Source: Petrosia ficiformis
Lineage: Eukaryota; Porifera; Demospongiae; Haplosclerida; Petrosiidae
DNA length: 64,000 bases
Reading direction: 5' to 3'
Assembly (NCBI GenBank): GCA_947044365.1
Contig: OX345642.1
Span: 3,409,598-3,473,597, forward strand
Positions 25,401-33,379 of the stretch are shown one piece after another (the first letter of the stretch is position 1; every line of letters starts with the position of its first letter). The position numbers were made by a program, and so were the translations under genes. Below the pieces are notes generated by a model that saw nothing but the letters and a program-made list of their open reading frames with translations, was not told the DNA's origin and did not search any database.

Positions 25401-27823
25401 AGTATAAGTACTACAGTAAATGCTACTACAGTATAGGCTACTGCAGTTTAGGCTACTGCAGTTTAGGCTACTGCAGTATAAGCTACTACAGTTTAGGTAC
25501 TACAGTATAGTAGGTACTACACTATACTGGTTAGTTATTGGTTAATACGCTATAGGCTACTGGTCAAGGGTCTATTACTACATAACACAATAAAATATTC
25601 TTTATAAAAGAATGTTTCAACCCAAACCCATGACAGAAACTGAAAAACACAATAAGTAATCTTTATGGAATTATGGGCTACTGGTCAAGGGTGCTAACCA
25701 ATCGCTTATGGCACCAAACTGACAATGTATATGGAACCCTGATTACTAGGGTATTGAACAATAGTTCTGTACAGTTGTATATACATGTATATATATATAT
25801 ATGTATTTTTGATGGTTGACCAGTAGCCTAGTGTATTGACATACAGTAGCCATTAGCTTGTGCCATATAGTACAGTAAACGTGTGGCAATGTATGTACAT
25901 ATATCAACACCCTTGATGGTTGACCAGTAGCCTAGGCTTGTGCCCATATAGTACAGTAAACGTGTGGCAATGTATATACATGTACATATATCAACACCCT
26001 TGATGGTTGACCAGTAGCCTAGTGTATTGACATACAGTAGCCATTAGCTTGTGCCATATAGTACAGTAAACTTGTGGCAATGTACATATATCAACACCCT
26101 CGATGGTTGACCAGTAGCCATTAACATGTGGCAATGTATATATCAGAACATATTACTACAGAGGTTCTTAATTTGACATCAGAAAAATGTCAGTTTGTAA
26201 TCAATAACATTAACAGGCGTAATTGTAATACTAAGCTTCCTGTCTCTTTCGAATATGCAAAATTAAATGTATTATTTTGTTACTAAATTCAGTATAATCA
26301 TGTACATGTACATGTATTATAAGATTAAACTATACATTACAGTACATACAAGTCATCATCAATTCAGTATAATCATGTACATGTACATGTATTATAGGAT
26401 TAAACTATACATTACAGTACATACAAGTCATCATCAATTCAGTATAATCATGTACATGTACATGTATTACAGTACATACAAGTCAACATCAAAGCCTAAC
26501 TGTGTATAGAGAAAACAATAAGAAATTCAATGCAAATTACAATATGCTTTATAATTTCATCACTTACTCATGTGAATAAACAATTCTGTAGGAATGGCAT
26601 CATACAGCTACACGCATTACTATAATTAGGCAGTGTTCTGCCCAGGATATTAGTGGTGGTTGGATTCTACATTGCATTTAGTGCTGTTTATCCAGTATAT
26701 ATAATTATATACTTGATTCTGTATCAGAAGCCTATATATGTATTATCTGAGAGGTGGTTAATTTATTCAAGAGGTGGTTAATTCATCTGAGAAGTGGTTA
26801 TTCCGACGAGTGCCAACCAGCGTGGGTAGAACACTGATTAGGCATCATAATTTTGAGCATAGTAGAAACCAGTGTTGTTTTAGTTAACTAAAACTAAAAC
26901 CCCAGGTATTTTGAATTTTAGTTAACTAAATTACAAGTCTATTGTAATAATTATAACTAACTAAAACCTTTTAGTAAGCATTAGTTAATTAGTTTGAGAA
27001 ACTAGTCATACTATAACTATAACTAAAAGTAGTCATTTTTGTCAAACTAAAACAACACTACCTTTAAGCACAGAGGAATATGCTGGTATAATAGGTAGTA
27101 TTAGTATCTTGAAATTTAGGGATCAAACATTGAACATAATCATGGTATTATAGTCTCAGTACACTCAATTTCATCTTCGTTGATGACTTTGAAATCATTG
27201 ATTTTATCTATATTTAATCTCCACTACATATTCTCAGTACTTTGGGAAAACATTTATAAATTAATGTGATCCAGATCATCTTGCTTACCTGGATTATAAT
27301 ATAATTAATTAATAACCATAATGAGCATAATAGTGAGCATTACTGGCATAGTATAACAGGACAAAGGTCAATCATAATTTGCCAATTCTTAATAATTATA
27401 TACATGAGCCGAACATGAGGGATACATTCCATTGGTTGTTTCCACGATAATAAAGACACATAAATTCTATGCTATATACTCACACTCAATCTTCATCCCG
27501 GCTTGAGTACATCTATGGAATCGGCAGGCTTGACAAACCTGTTTCATATTAATGGTATTTCTATCCACAGGGCATGAATTACCAAATCTACACTTGTAAT
27601 CGCGACCCATTTGTACTGTTCGTCGAAAAAAACACTTGCAAGCCTCACAACATATGACTCCATAATGACGCCGAAAGACGATATTAGGTGGAGCTATATC
27701 ACTGCAGACAATGCATACTGACCCACAAATTGGTCCATGCTTACTGCCAGGGGTGGCAAAGGAGGAGTCTTCCACTGGACTTAATTGATTTTCTATTGGG
27801 TCAGACGACACCTGTGTCACCAT
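487..27823 (-). CDS. Divergent nuclear receptor, giant gene, C-terminus beyond left edge
   Basis: Ligand-regulated or orphan transcription factor expected in the nucleus. Coding exons (minus strand): 27823-27484, 17590-16101, 15554-15383, 13624-13536, 12532-12424, 657-487. All junctions are GT..AG and phases agree (1,0,1,0,1,1), giving 790 codons. Residues 37-110 form a two-finger DNA-binding domain (CIVC, HYGV, P-box CEACKCFFRR, CQACRFHRC). The second exon alone codes 496 Ser/Pro/Thr-rich hinge residues with one charged, possibly coiled-coil stretch (NEMLAKKMRLEEALNHISAR). Ligand-domain helices 3-5 follow (WAKSE, FEDLSPLDQKALL), then the helix 8 signature LMKEIVLFNP ending in a phase-1 donor at the same place as in the RXR-like genes nearby. 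Helices 9-12 and the AF-2 must lie left of base 1. The acceptor at 27825 lies just before the ATG, so a noncoding first exon is expected upstream. The A/B domain is only 36 residues. Family certain, subfamily unclear. Confidence 0.92.
998..1322 (+). repeat. MITE-A copy (AGGTCA terminal repeats)
   Basis: Member of a dispersed family of about 230-330 bases whose ends read TTCACATTCAC(C/G)ATGACCTCA and its inverse. The inner part contains TTTAATGTCATAAGGTTAAT and AAAAAAGAA. The ends of this copy are mutated. Other copies are at 2345, 6838, 10225, 11800, 18905, 19205 and 42550. Confidence 0.75.
1920..2145 (+). repeat. MITE-B copy
   Basis: Dispersed repeat with the core GCCAAATTGGCTCAA...ACTGTGCAGTGCCAAATAAG and ends related to TATCAAAAACACT. 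Copies in this window: 1920-2145, 9218-9400 with a partial repeat to 9500, and inverted at 8735-8945, 22815-23035 and 59890-59990. Confidence 0.75.
2345..2592 (-). repeat. MITE-A copy, inverted
   Basis: Reverse orientation of the family at 998; both ends are present (AAAGGTCATTAATGTTCACC... and GACATCGTGAATGTGAAC). Confidence 0.75.
3106..3542. repeat. 62-bp minisatellite, about 7 copies
   Basis: Unit contains tacatgtataaatgtaaatg and ttattacacatgtacataat; TACATGTA palindromes recur in every unit. One unit is shortened. Confidence 0.9.
5160..5430. repeat. ACAT-type tetranucleotide microsatellite
   Basis: Mostly (CATA)n with interruptions. It creates open frames on both strands that are not genes. 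Confidence 0.95.
5885..6122. repeat. ACAT-type tetranucleotide microsatellite
   Basis: (TACA)n runs with TAGTACAT interruptions; preceded by a three-fold repeat of a short taacatacatacctaag unit. Confidence 0.95.
6838..7005 (-). repeat. MITE-A fragment, inverted
   Basis: Contains ACCTTATGACATTATAAACT and GAGGTCATCGTGAATGTGAA, matching the family at 998. Confidence 0.65.
7128..7393. repeat. 31/33-bp minisatellite, about 8 copies
   Basis: Unit agctaaatagaacatgtggt followed by attacttacac, with or without an extra AC, so lengths alternate between 31 and 33. Confidence 0.9.
7761..7820. repeat. 16-bp perfect inverted repeat
   Basis: GTTACATAACAGCTGT at 7761-7776 pairs with ACAGCTGTTATGTAAC at 7805-7820; loop of 28 bases. 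Confidence 0.85.
8180..8673. mobile_element. Foldback element with nested hairpins
   Basis: Outer arms 8180-8204 and 8649-8673 are perfect 25-base inverted repeats. Inner arms 8361-8389 and 8572-8600 are perfect over 29 bases. Three further hairpins sit inside: 8226-8245/8253-8272 (20 bp), 8274-8288/8330-8344 (15 bp, with an AGAC microsatellite loop) and 8401-8420/8439-8458 (20 bp). A CTGAAGA...GAAA motif lies at 8534-8556 by the right inner arm. Confidence 0.85.
8735..8945 (-). repeat. MITE-B copy, inverted
   Basis: Reads TTTTGATAAGCTCATATGG at its left end and GCCAATTTGGCCCATGCTTC at its right; family described at 1920. Confidence 0.75.
9218..9500 (+). repeat. MITE-B copy with partial tandem duplication
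   Basis: Full-length-like copy followed by a second copy of its right part (cataattaactgcaccattt) from about 9431. Confidence 0.75.
9835..10075. repeat. 75-bp minisatellite, about 3 copies
   Basis: Unit contains gtgtatttgttttgttaaat and cagtattggtttgatatatt; one unit has lost 13 bases. Confidence 0.85.
10225..10435 (+). repeat. MITE-A copy
   Basis: Starts near ATGATGACCTCAAAATTAGG and ends near GAGATCATGGTGAATGTGAA. Confidence 0.7.
10530..10822. repeat. 13-bp minisatellite
   Basis: Unit acagtaaacaggt with variants acagtaaacatgt; over 20 units. Because 13 is not a multiple of three and the unit lacks stops on the minus strand, all three minus frames are open. Confidence 0.95.
11105..11215 (+). 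repeat. SINE 3' fragment with TTTC repeat
   Basis: Reads TTTTCATTTTTCATTGCCTC, then GGTGTC, (TTTC)n and CATCTC...ATCATG, matching the body of the SINE at 20488-20643 and the copy at 60645-60740. Confidence 0.75.
11800..12040 (+). repeat. MITE-A copy
   Basis: Begins TTGTTCACATTCACCGC and ends GAAGTCATGGTGATGACC; inner sequence shared with the family. Confidence 0.7.
12534..12586. repeat. TG microsatellite abutting a splice acceptor
   Basis: (TG)n on the plus strand, that is (CA)n on the receptor's strand, running straight into the CAG of the acceptor whose exon begins at 12532. Confidence 0.95.
12836..13421. mobile_element. Inverted-repeat element in receptor intron
   Basis: The left end (AGAGGGAGAGTATCTCAC and AGCGAAAAGTAC, 12840-12882) recurs inverted at the right end (GTACTTTTCGC and GATACTCTCCCTCTCC, 13353-13412). 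The right arm has about 12-17 extra bases between the two blocks. About 590 bases, non-autonomous in appearance. Confidence 0.65.
13073..13276 (-). CDS. 67-residue open frame inside an inverted-repeat element
   Basis: Minus-strand frame MDDAATTPSQIPSVQHL... ending GDLKDFTL, with a stop followed by GTAAGG-like donor sequence. It lies in the 1.0 kb intron of the divergent receptor, within an element bounded by inverted repeats (12836-13421). Local base composition is richer in GC and CpG than its surroundings. No family is recognised. It may be the first exon of a captured gene or a short element-coded protein; it may also be chance. Confidence 0.25.
   Translation of the reverse strand: MDDAATTPSQIPSVQHLPRFSSGVAGSKRPTVREGDLPLSKVLKTSRFVASPQKFVKKCGDLKDFTL
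14013..14176 (+). repeat. MITE-C copy
   Basis: Ends GCAGTGTTCTACCCAC and GGGCAGAACACTGC are inverted. A CTGATGA...GAAA motif follows at 14232-14262. Second copy, inverted, at 26629-26850. Confidence 0.75.
14340..14760. repeat. Tandem array of about 115-120 bp, 3.5 copies
   Basis: Unit includes tatctctttcttgctctg, ttccaagaaggaaacagaat and catacagtcattcagcatca. Lies in the 1.8 kb intron 13625-15382, where no exon is seen. Confidence 0.9.
15045..15330. repeat. Dispersed inverted-repeat element
   Basis: Contains GCATGAGTGAAGCGAGTGCA and its near-inverse ACTTCACTCATGCATAC; related stretches at about 48520-48990 and 60990-61160. Confidence 0.5.
18905..19400 (+). repeat. Two adjacent MITE-A copies
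   Basis: First copy 18950-19215 (GTTCACATTCACGATGTCCTC to GAGGCCATAGTGAACGTGAA); a second, diverged copy follows to about 19400. Confidence 0.75.
19612..20055. repeat. 148-bp tandem array, 3 copies
   Basis: Copies begin at cagtgttgtttagttaacta at 19615, 19762 and 19910. The unit is itself related to the TTAGTTAACTAAAACT element at 26871-27059. Confidence 0.9.
20488..20643 (-). mobile_element. tRNA-derived SINE
   Basis: Minus strand 20643-20570 reads as a 74-base tRNA-like head: TGCCTTG/TGAGGCA acceptor arms, A-box-like TAGCTCAGTTGGTAGAGC, anticodon-like loop CTGGAGT and B box GGGTTCGAATCCC. The body then forms CCTGAGGCAA...TTGCCTCAGG, followed by (TTTC)n and ATCTCCGATAACATCATG. Pol III transcription by internal boxes is expected. 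It is more likely a SINE head than a working tRNA because the body is fused directly and recurs elsewhere. Confidence 0.8.
20947..21122. repeat. MITE with GAACC-type terminal repeats
   Basis: Left AGTGAAACCCCTCTATTGAG and right GAATAGAGCGGTTCCAGTGT are near inverse; about 175 bases with internal GAGGACACCCCTGT repeats. Confidence 0.75.
21540..22285. repeat. AGAC and AC simple-repeat tracts
   Basis: Two clusters (about 21540-21680 and 22085-22285) of ACAC/AGAC repeats separated by unique AT-rich sequence. Confidence 0.9.
22388..22447. repeat. AT microsatellite
   Basis: About 60 bases of pure (TA)n. Similar shorter tracts at 4155-4183 and 28795-28830. Confidence 0.97.
22815..23035 (-). repeat. 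MITE-B copy, inverted
   Basis: Reads GTTTTTGGTACACCATTGGC to ATGTATCAAAAACCCT with the family core. Confidence 0.75.
23290..23695. repeat. MITE with about 50-base terminal inverted repeats
   Basis: Left CCAGGCTCTTTAAGACGG (about 23317-23334) and right CCGTCTTAAAGAGGCTGGG (about 23653-23671) are inverse, with the flanking AGACTAGAT / AGACTAGATT also shared. Confidence 0.75.
23950..24598. repeat. 90-bp minisatellite, about 7 copies
   Basis: Units start ggtaccttatgtgggagaca at 24051, 24141, 24231, 24326, 24414 and 24504. The 90-base period keeps minus frames open without coding meaning. Confidence 0.95.
24915..25520. repeat. Palindromic array of a 15-bp unit
   Basis: Unit ggctactacagtata repeats to about 25100, then turns into its inverse (tactgtagtagcctata) to about 25260, then returns. 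A strong hairpin (AGGCAACTTTGGAGTTG 25335-25351 with its inverse 25364-25380) sits within. Confidence 0.9.
25690..26150. repeat. Tandem repeat of about 90-110 bp
   Basis: Repeated blocks of cttgatggttgaccagtagc and catatagtacagtaaacgtg, four partial copies. Confidence 0.8.
26287..26490. repeat. 75-bp minisatellite, about 3 copies
   Basis: Unit attcagtataatcatgtaca plus tacattacagtacatacaag. The last unit is truncated. Confidence 0.9.
26629..26850 (-). repeat. MITE-C copy, inverted
   Basis: Reverse of the element at 14013, with GGCAGTGTTCTGCCCAGG at one end and GTGGGTAGAACACTG at the other; a short aagaggtggttaatt unit is repeated inside. Confidence 0.7.
26871..27059. repeat. MITE with AGTGTTGTTTTAG terminal repeats
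   Basis: Starts AGTGTTGTTTTAGTTAACTA and ends CTAAAACAACACT. Related sequence at 2630-2760 and in the 19612 array. Confidence 0.75.
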
Positions 27824-28225
27824 GTCTGCAAGAAAATGAAAATTAGATGAACATTGCAACCTAAGCATTTCATACATTAAAATATAGGCTTTCCCTAATC
27901 ATAATGTAAACAAGAGGAGGGAATTCATTTTGAAAAGTAACATTGAAAAATGATTGTCCTAAATTGTAGTAAAACAGATCTGAGAACAATGTGGCTTGTT
28001 TTCTAGTTGCATTACTCTTTCTTATTCTTTCCAAACACAGAAAAAACTCTGGTTATATAATCCAACTACCTTATACAATGTTATATTCACAGACAGACAC
28101 GTGCAGCAAGCCCACATCAGACCATGAAGTAGGTTTTAACAATTAAAGGAAGCCAATAAAGTCAACATGTAAAGTTAAAGATTACACACAAGTAGTAGAT
28201 AACAGGCTTCACCTTCAGTCTTTAC

Positions 28226-28700
28226 CTTCAACATTCCTTGCAGGAGAGTGCTGCAGAGGATGAGAAAGAAGAACTTTCAGGTTGATTGAAGGAGCTCAAT
28301 GGAAGTAGTCTCAGAGTTGCTTCTCGGACCCCTATTTGGGTGGGACCAAGGGAGGGGTATGAACTGAATATTATACGGAGATATACGAAAATAAAATCGT
28401 GGGGCCGGAAGTACATTAAAATGCCAACTCTTCCATTTTGATGTTTGAAAAAGCTGTTTCGAAGCTGGCTGTGATACTTTGAACCTTTTATCCTGAACCG
28501 TGACTGAACTTTCTCCTCCGTTGCTAGTAAAAGTCCTTCTGCAAAGAAAGCTATAAGAAAACCATTCTGGAATCAAGACCGAAGGTACAGAGTAGAGAAA
28601 TGCATCAACAAGATTCCAAGTTAATCGCAGTCTGTTTTGTAGAAACCAATGTTGATGCTGTATTATATTATATATCATTATGTTAGAAGAAAATATTATA
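28226..28700 (-). other. Candidate 5' noncoding exon/promoter of the divergent nuclear receptor
   Basis: The first coding exon of the minus-strand receptor begins with a 3' splice site (TTGCAG at 27826-27831), so a leader exon is needed upstream. A plausible donor (TGAAG|GTAAAG) ends an exon at 28226. The sequence to its right is less AT-rich than its surroundings and holds no convincing protein. The upstream boundary and transcription start cannot be fixed from sequence. Confidence 0.3.
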
Positions 28701-28788
28701 TGGGGGAGCTCACTGGGTAATAGCTCATTTTAAAATAATGCAGATATTGGAATAATGATAAATTATAGAGATATATAAATGGTGTGTG

Positions 28789-28828
<40 letters not shown>

Positions 28829-30390
28829 TGTGGTAGAAAAGAGACATCATAATTATGTGTAGTAATGAACTAGTGATTTACTCTGCAATAATTTTTTAAA
28901 ATAAAATAATAGTTACTGAATAAAAATCTAATGGTTATAAATATTTGACACAAATGTACTCGATATTAATTTTTATGTATTTTACTATCTAATTATAATT
29001 CTATTAACGGATACTATACTATACTGCTGCATAATTATTATACATATAATATTAATTTTAGTATAGCAGTTATTGATTATTAATTTGCAATAGCCAAATT
29101 GCACTAAAGTTAATGTTTTACCACTTTCAATTTTCATAAAATTAATGGTCATCCCGGATTGTTGCCTATATGTACATCCTGTTTATGGAATTTTGTACAA
29201 TCAGTTTTCAATTTCATTTTTATCCACATTATAGTATTACAAGTTAAAGCTTTGTTTATCTAATGATCATTTTCATGATACTTTTGGCTATTATAAGTAA
29301 TAATCGTTGATCAGGCCTTCATAATGACCTGTTGTTTGTTAGAACTGCAGTGTGCTTATAATATGGTTTATAATCACTTGATGGTATCATCAAAGCAGTA
29401 ATTAACACGTAATATGCTAAATTCAACAATTATATATACAATCATGTTTCTTGATAGATGTACAGATGAACTCAACATTAGTTTTGACTTTTGTACTTTT
29501 ACATTATCACATACACATCAGATGAAACATGCTTCTATAGCCTATACCACATGTCAAGTTAATATGAGTAGCTATGAAGTAATATAATGTACCTGTATAT
29601 TCTGTGTGTTAAGTTAAACTTCATGATGTTGTGGCATACATAATACTTGTATGCATTATTTATGAGGTATATAAGATTAGCTGTCTGGTTCCCTGGAATG
29701 ATATGCTTACTGATATGTATGACATTACATATATTATATGACATTACATTGCCTACTGTATAAGATATTATATGACATTACATAACTTACTATATAAAAC
29801 ATTACATTCCTTACTGTATAAGTATATATTATATGACATTACATTGGTTACTGTATAAGATATTATATGACATTACATAGCTTACTAACATTCCTTACTG
29901 TATAAGTATATATTAAACTTACATATAAGACATTACATTGGTTACTGTATAAGTATATATTATATGATATTACTATATATATGACATTACATAACTTACT
30001 ATATAAGACATTACATTGCTTACTGTATAAGTACATGTATATATTATATGATATTACTAGACATTACATAACTTACTATATAAGACATTACATTGCTTAC
30101 TGTATAAGTACAAGTATATATTACATGATATTACTACTAAGTACATATTATATACATCTACATAATTATACATACTTCTCTTTTGTAAGCTGTCTAACTA
30201 ATCTTGGTGAATCAATGTATTCAAGGGCTGTGTGACTGTATACATATCATTACCAGGAATTGAACACTTTCCCAAACCTTTTAAAACTATATATGCATTA
30301 GTACAAGAGTAAATACACATTTGATGATCCAGTATTGCTTTATTTTGTGAACTAAAAGTGCTTATGTACACTGACATTCTTTTCTCCCTA
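28700..30390. other. Intergenic AT-rich stretch with degenerate tandem repeat
   Basis: AT microsatellite at 28795-28830, then no feature until a degenerate array of tatgacattacataacttac-like units at about 29715-30140. No gene seen. Confidence 0.7.
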
Positions 30391-30404
30391 GGGAAAAACA
30401 AATC

Positions 30405-30472
30405 ATGTCACAAATTCTGGAGAATAACTCTGATATTCATAGTATAGATGTTTCTGTGCCTAATGAGGTAAT

Positions 30473-30529
<57 letters not shown>

Positions 30530-30869
30530 ACACACTATATTCTCTGGGGTCTGGTTTGCAAAACACACATTATATCTATGGTCTTATCTCTACTATTTCT
30601 TGACAAAATAATTTGGCTATAAGATAAAATCCATAATACATCATATTAGTATTAAAGTTAACTAGATATAACACTTCATTATGGTTTTGTAATACTGTTA
30701 AAGTTATATCTTAGTTTGTAGTCCTTTCTCTTGCTTTTATCTCTTCTTGGTGTACAGTTGAGAAACACAAGTAGACAAAAGTTAGAAGATAAGTTGATCT
30801 TCAGGACAGAATTTTCCTATATAGTGACTTGCCATTTGTATAGGAAGCCAATCAAATTTGGTGCTAAGG
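30405..30869 (+). CDS. Two candidate exons of an unrecognised gene
   Basis: Exon one begins after an acceptor at 30391 and has ATG at 30405 (MSQILENNSDIHSIDV...). It ends GAG|GTAATC at 30467 in phase 0, just before a CA microsatellite. Exon two, 30758-30869, follows a pyrimidine-rich acceptor and continues in frame (LRNTSRQKLEDKLIF..., ending KPIKFGAK), with a good donor AAGG|GTAAGC in phase 1. No family is recognised. A possible last exon starts after tcttccag at 33182 and stays open for 22 codons before a stop, but this is speculative. It could also be a non-functional repeat-borne frame. Confidence 0.3.
30472..30525. repeat. AC microsatellite
   Basis: Pure (AC)n just downstream of the candidate donor at 30467. 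Confidence 0.97.
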
Positions 30870-31384
30870 GTAAGCCAGACTAAATTTCAATTGGGACTGA
30901 CTATTGTGACCACTCTAGTGACAACACTCATAGCAAGGATAAACCCTTTGTTCAAATACTATATATTGTGACCACTCTACACTCATGAACACTTTATTGA
31001 TGATCATAATTGGAAGACTATGGGAGAGGATTTTCAGTACTGTTCTACATTATATAAAGCAGCTTGCCCTTATGTGGCTTTAAGAATGGTGTAAATATAC
31101 AAATGGTCTTTGATATTTAAACTTGTCATGCTAGTCTGCACACCTGCATAATCTTTCAAAATCTAATTGTGCACAAACAAGATACAGATAAAAACTATAC
31201 CTATGATTGCCTTTTGGTGATCGGTAATCATTGCTGATGACTTTCTCATGTCTGAACCTAACAGTATGTGTACTGTAAGTCTGTACTGTTGTGGATATAG
31301 TAATTAATTAGTTCATACTAGGTTTTCCATTCTTCTTACCTTCAAATAGTTCTTGTATAAGTTTTGCAATGTATTTCTGCAACT

Positions 31385-32470
31385 ATTAATTGCAGTTTCC
31401 ACATGCTGATTTCATCCTGCTGGTCTGCTATAGCTCAAGTGTGTGTTTGATTACACACCATGACTATGAGTTACCCAGAATAACGCAAGTTCCTTAACTA
31501 TATATACATTGTACATGTGACACAAGCAAATATATATATAATTACACTGTACATTAAACTCTGTGGAAAGCGACCATAGAGATATACAGATGGCCCTGTG
31601 GGCTATGAAAAATAGCAATGATGAGGTCACTTCCTTGAAATTATTAATTATGATAATAATAATAAATAAGAACTAGTTTAGGGTTTGTGTGTGGTCTTAT
31701 ATAATTACACTGTGCATTAAACTTCATGGAAAGCGACCATGGAGATATACAGATGGCCCTGTGGGCTATGAAAAATAGCAATGATGAGTCCTTGACATTA
31801 TTAATTATGATAAGAACTTAGTTTAGGGTTTGTGTGTGGTCAAGATTACTAGTGGGTGTAACATCCTTCCTCAAATTGCTACTGATTTGTATATATACAA
31901 AGCCATTTTTAAAGACAACATATCTTCTGTAAGGGTAAAACAATATATTTGGAGGAAAATTTATCCCTATAATATTATTCCTTGTATTGTTGAGAAAATT
32001 CACATGCTTGTGTCACATACATGTTGCATATATAGTTACATCATTTCTGGTGGTCTCTGTCTCATGTCACACAAATGAACATACGCTCAAGTTAGCTGAT
32101 TAGCAGGAAGAAAGTTCAAACTACAACTAATAGCTGATGATACTTGCAAAAGTTATTAAGAATCTTTAAAAAGTAAGAAGAGTAGAAACCAAATAAGTGA
32201 GTGGGCAATGATTAATGATCACACCATAAAGCAATCATAGAGATACTTTTTCTCCATATATCTTGTTTCTTCTTTTATAACCTTTGTAATCTTTTTAGAG
32301 TTAGGATAGGCTTTCTTTCTGCTGATCTGTAGACTGTAGCTTGAGCACACACTCATTTGAATACCTATCTGTTAATTGACTAAGCCCCCACATCTCCTGT
32401 ATGTATATAATGTATATGTGACAAAAACAACAACTATGTACCCATGGAAGGAATGGCCCTGCAGGCCTTT
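31385..32470. repeat. Dispersed repeat copies with local duplication
   Basis: Segments with CATCCTGCTGGTCTGC and TGTGGAAAGCGACCAT (31556 and again near 31727). Related sequences at 78-123, 18170-18380, 32320-32470 and 57460-57640. No gene seen in 30870-33320 apart from the speculative exon noted at 33182. Confidence 0.65.
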
Positions 32471-32763
32471 TGAGTTCTAGCCATTTTAATAAGCTGTTCA
32501 TTTGTGGTAATACAAATCACATCTCTTGATTGTGGGATCCATTAAAAGACCAAGGTGAACATCAATGCCGTAATTACCTGTCTACCCTGCTCTATCAAGA
32601 CAATCTAATATTTAATTAATCCAACATAAAAAAATAACAGATTGATCATGTCATTAGGTATGTACTTAAGTGGAGAGATTATATCCTGTAAAGTCAAAGC
32701 TATTGACCAAGTTAGAAATGCAAAATGGTGTGAATTGAGATGATTCAGACTACACTATGCCTA

Positions 32764-32771
32764 TTTAATCA

Positions 32772-32827
<56 letters not shown>
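32764..32827. repeat. TC/AC microsatellite
   Basis: Short (TC)n followed by (AC)n. Confidence 0.95.
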
Positions 32828-32831
<4 letters not shown>

Positions 32832-33320
32832 TCATATCTGAAGCTTAAATTTTATTCCAATATGAATATCCTTTGTGTGCTTGAACCCTGAACTTCAGAT
32901 TTTAGCAAGTAAATTGTGTGGGTAGTGCTATAAATGAAGTTTTCCTTTCATCACAATGTGTAATATGATCAGAACTATATTACGAAGTGTGTCTCAAACC
33001 ATAAACGATAAAAAAAGGCTGTACATAGCTGTGATTCAAACCCAGGATCATTTGATTCAGTCAGGGGTTTTGGGGGGTGCAAATATTAACTATATATAAT
33101 GTCTGTATTTTCAAGACATCGTAACTAATTGTGATGGTGGTTTGAGTATGTACCTACTATCATGCCTCATACTGTCTTCCAGATGCAGGCGAGACTTCTT
33201 GTATATTAAAACAATCTTTAGTAAAAAACTGTATTATGTCACTGTGTTGACTCATAGTTACGACTAAATAATTTGTCATAAATTGTCATAAATTGTCATT
33301 TGATGCAAAAACTAACACAA

Positions 33321-33343
33321 TGACGTAATACTTCTTATAAAAT
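33321..33343 (+). promoter_or_regulatory. Core promoter of NR-A: CRE-like site plus TATA box
   Basis: TGACGTAA at 33321-33328 is followed by TATAAAAT at 33336-33343, about 37 bases before the NR-A start codon. This implies a very short leader. The same pair at the same 15-base offset occurs before NR-B. Function is inferred from position and conservation between paralogs. Confidence 0.6.
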
Positions 33344-33379
33344 CAACCACCCACATCCACCCCAACAAGACCTGTTACG

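Larger units (their letters stand above)
17591..27483 (-). other. 9.9 kb intron of the divergent nuclear receptor gene
   Basis: Separates the DNA-binding-domain exon from the hinge exon. No exon-like open frame with splice signals was seen. It is filled with repeats listed separately: MITEs, a 148-bp tandem array, a tRNA-derived SINE, simple repeats, a 90-bp minisatellite, a palindromic 15-bp array and a 75-bp array. Long open frames here are simple-repeat artefacts. Confidence 0.8.

Noticed and set aside
28277..28678. 133-codon minus-strand frame upstream of the divergent receptor
   Set aside because: No recognisable protein features; the region is better explained as leader exon or promoter sequence.
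31330..31380. Minus-strand exon with donor CTATTTGAAG|GTAAGAAG
   Set aside because: Open for only about 14 codons and adjoining a dispersed repeat; no partner exon in phase was found.
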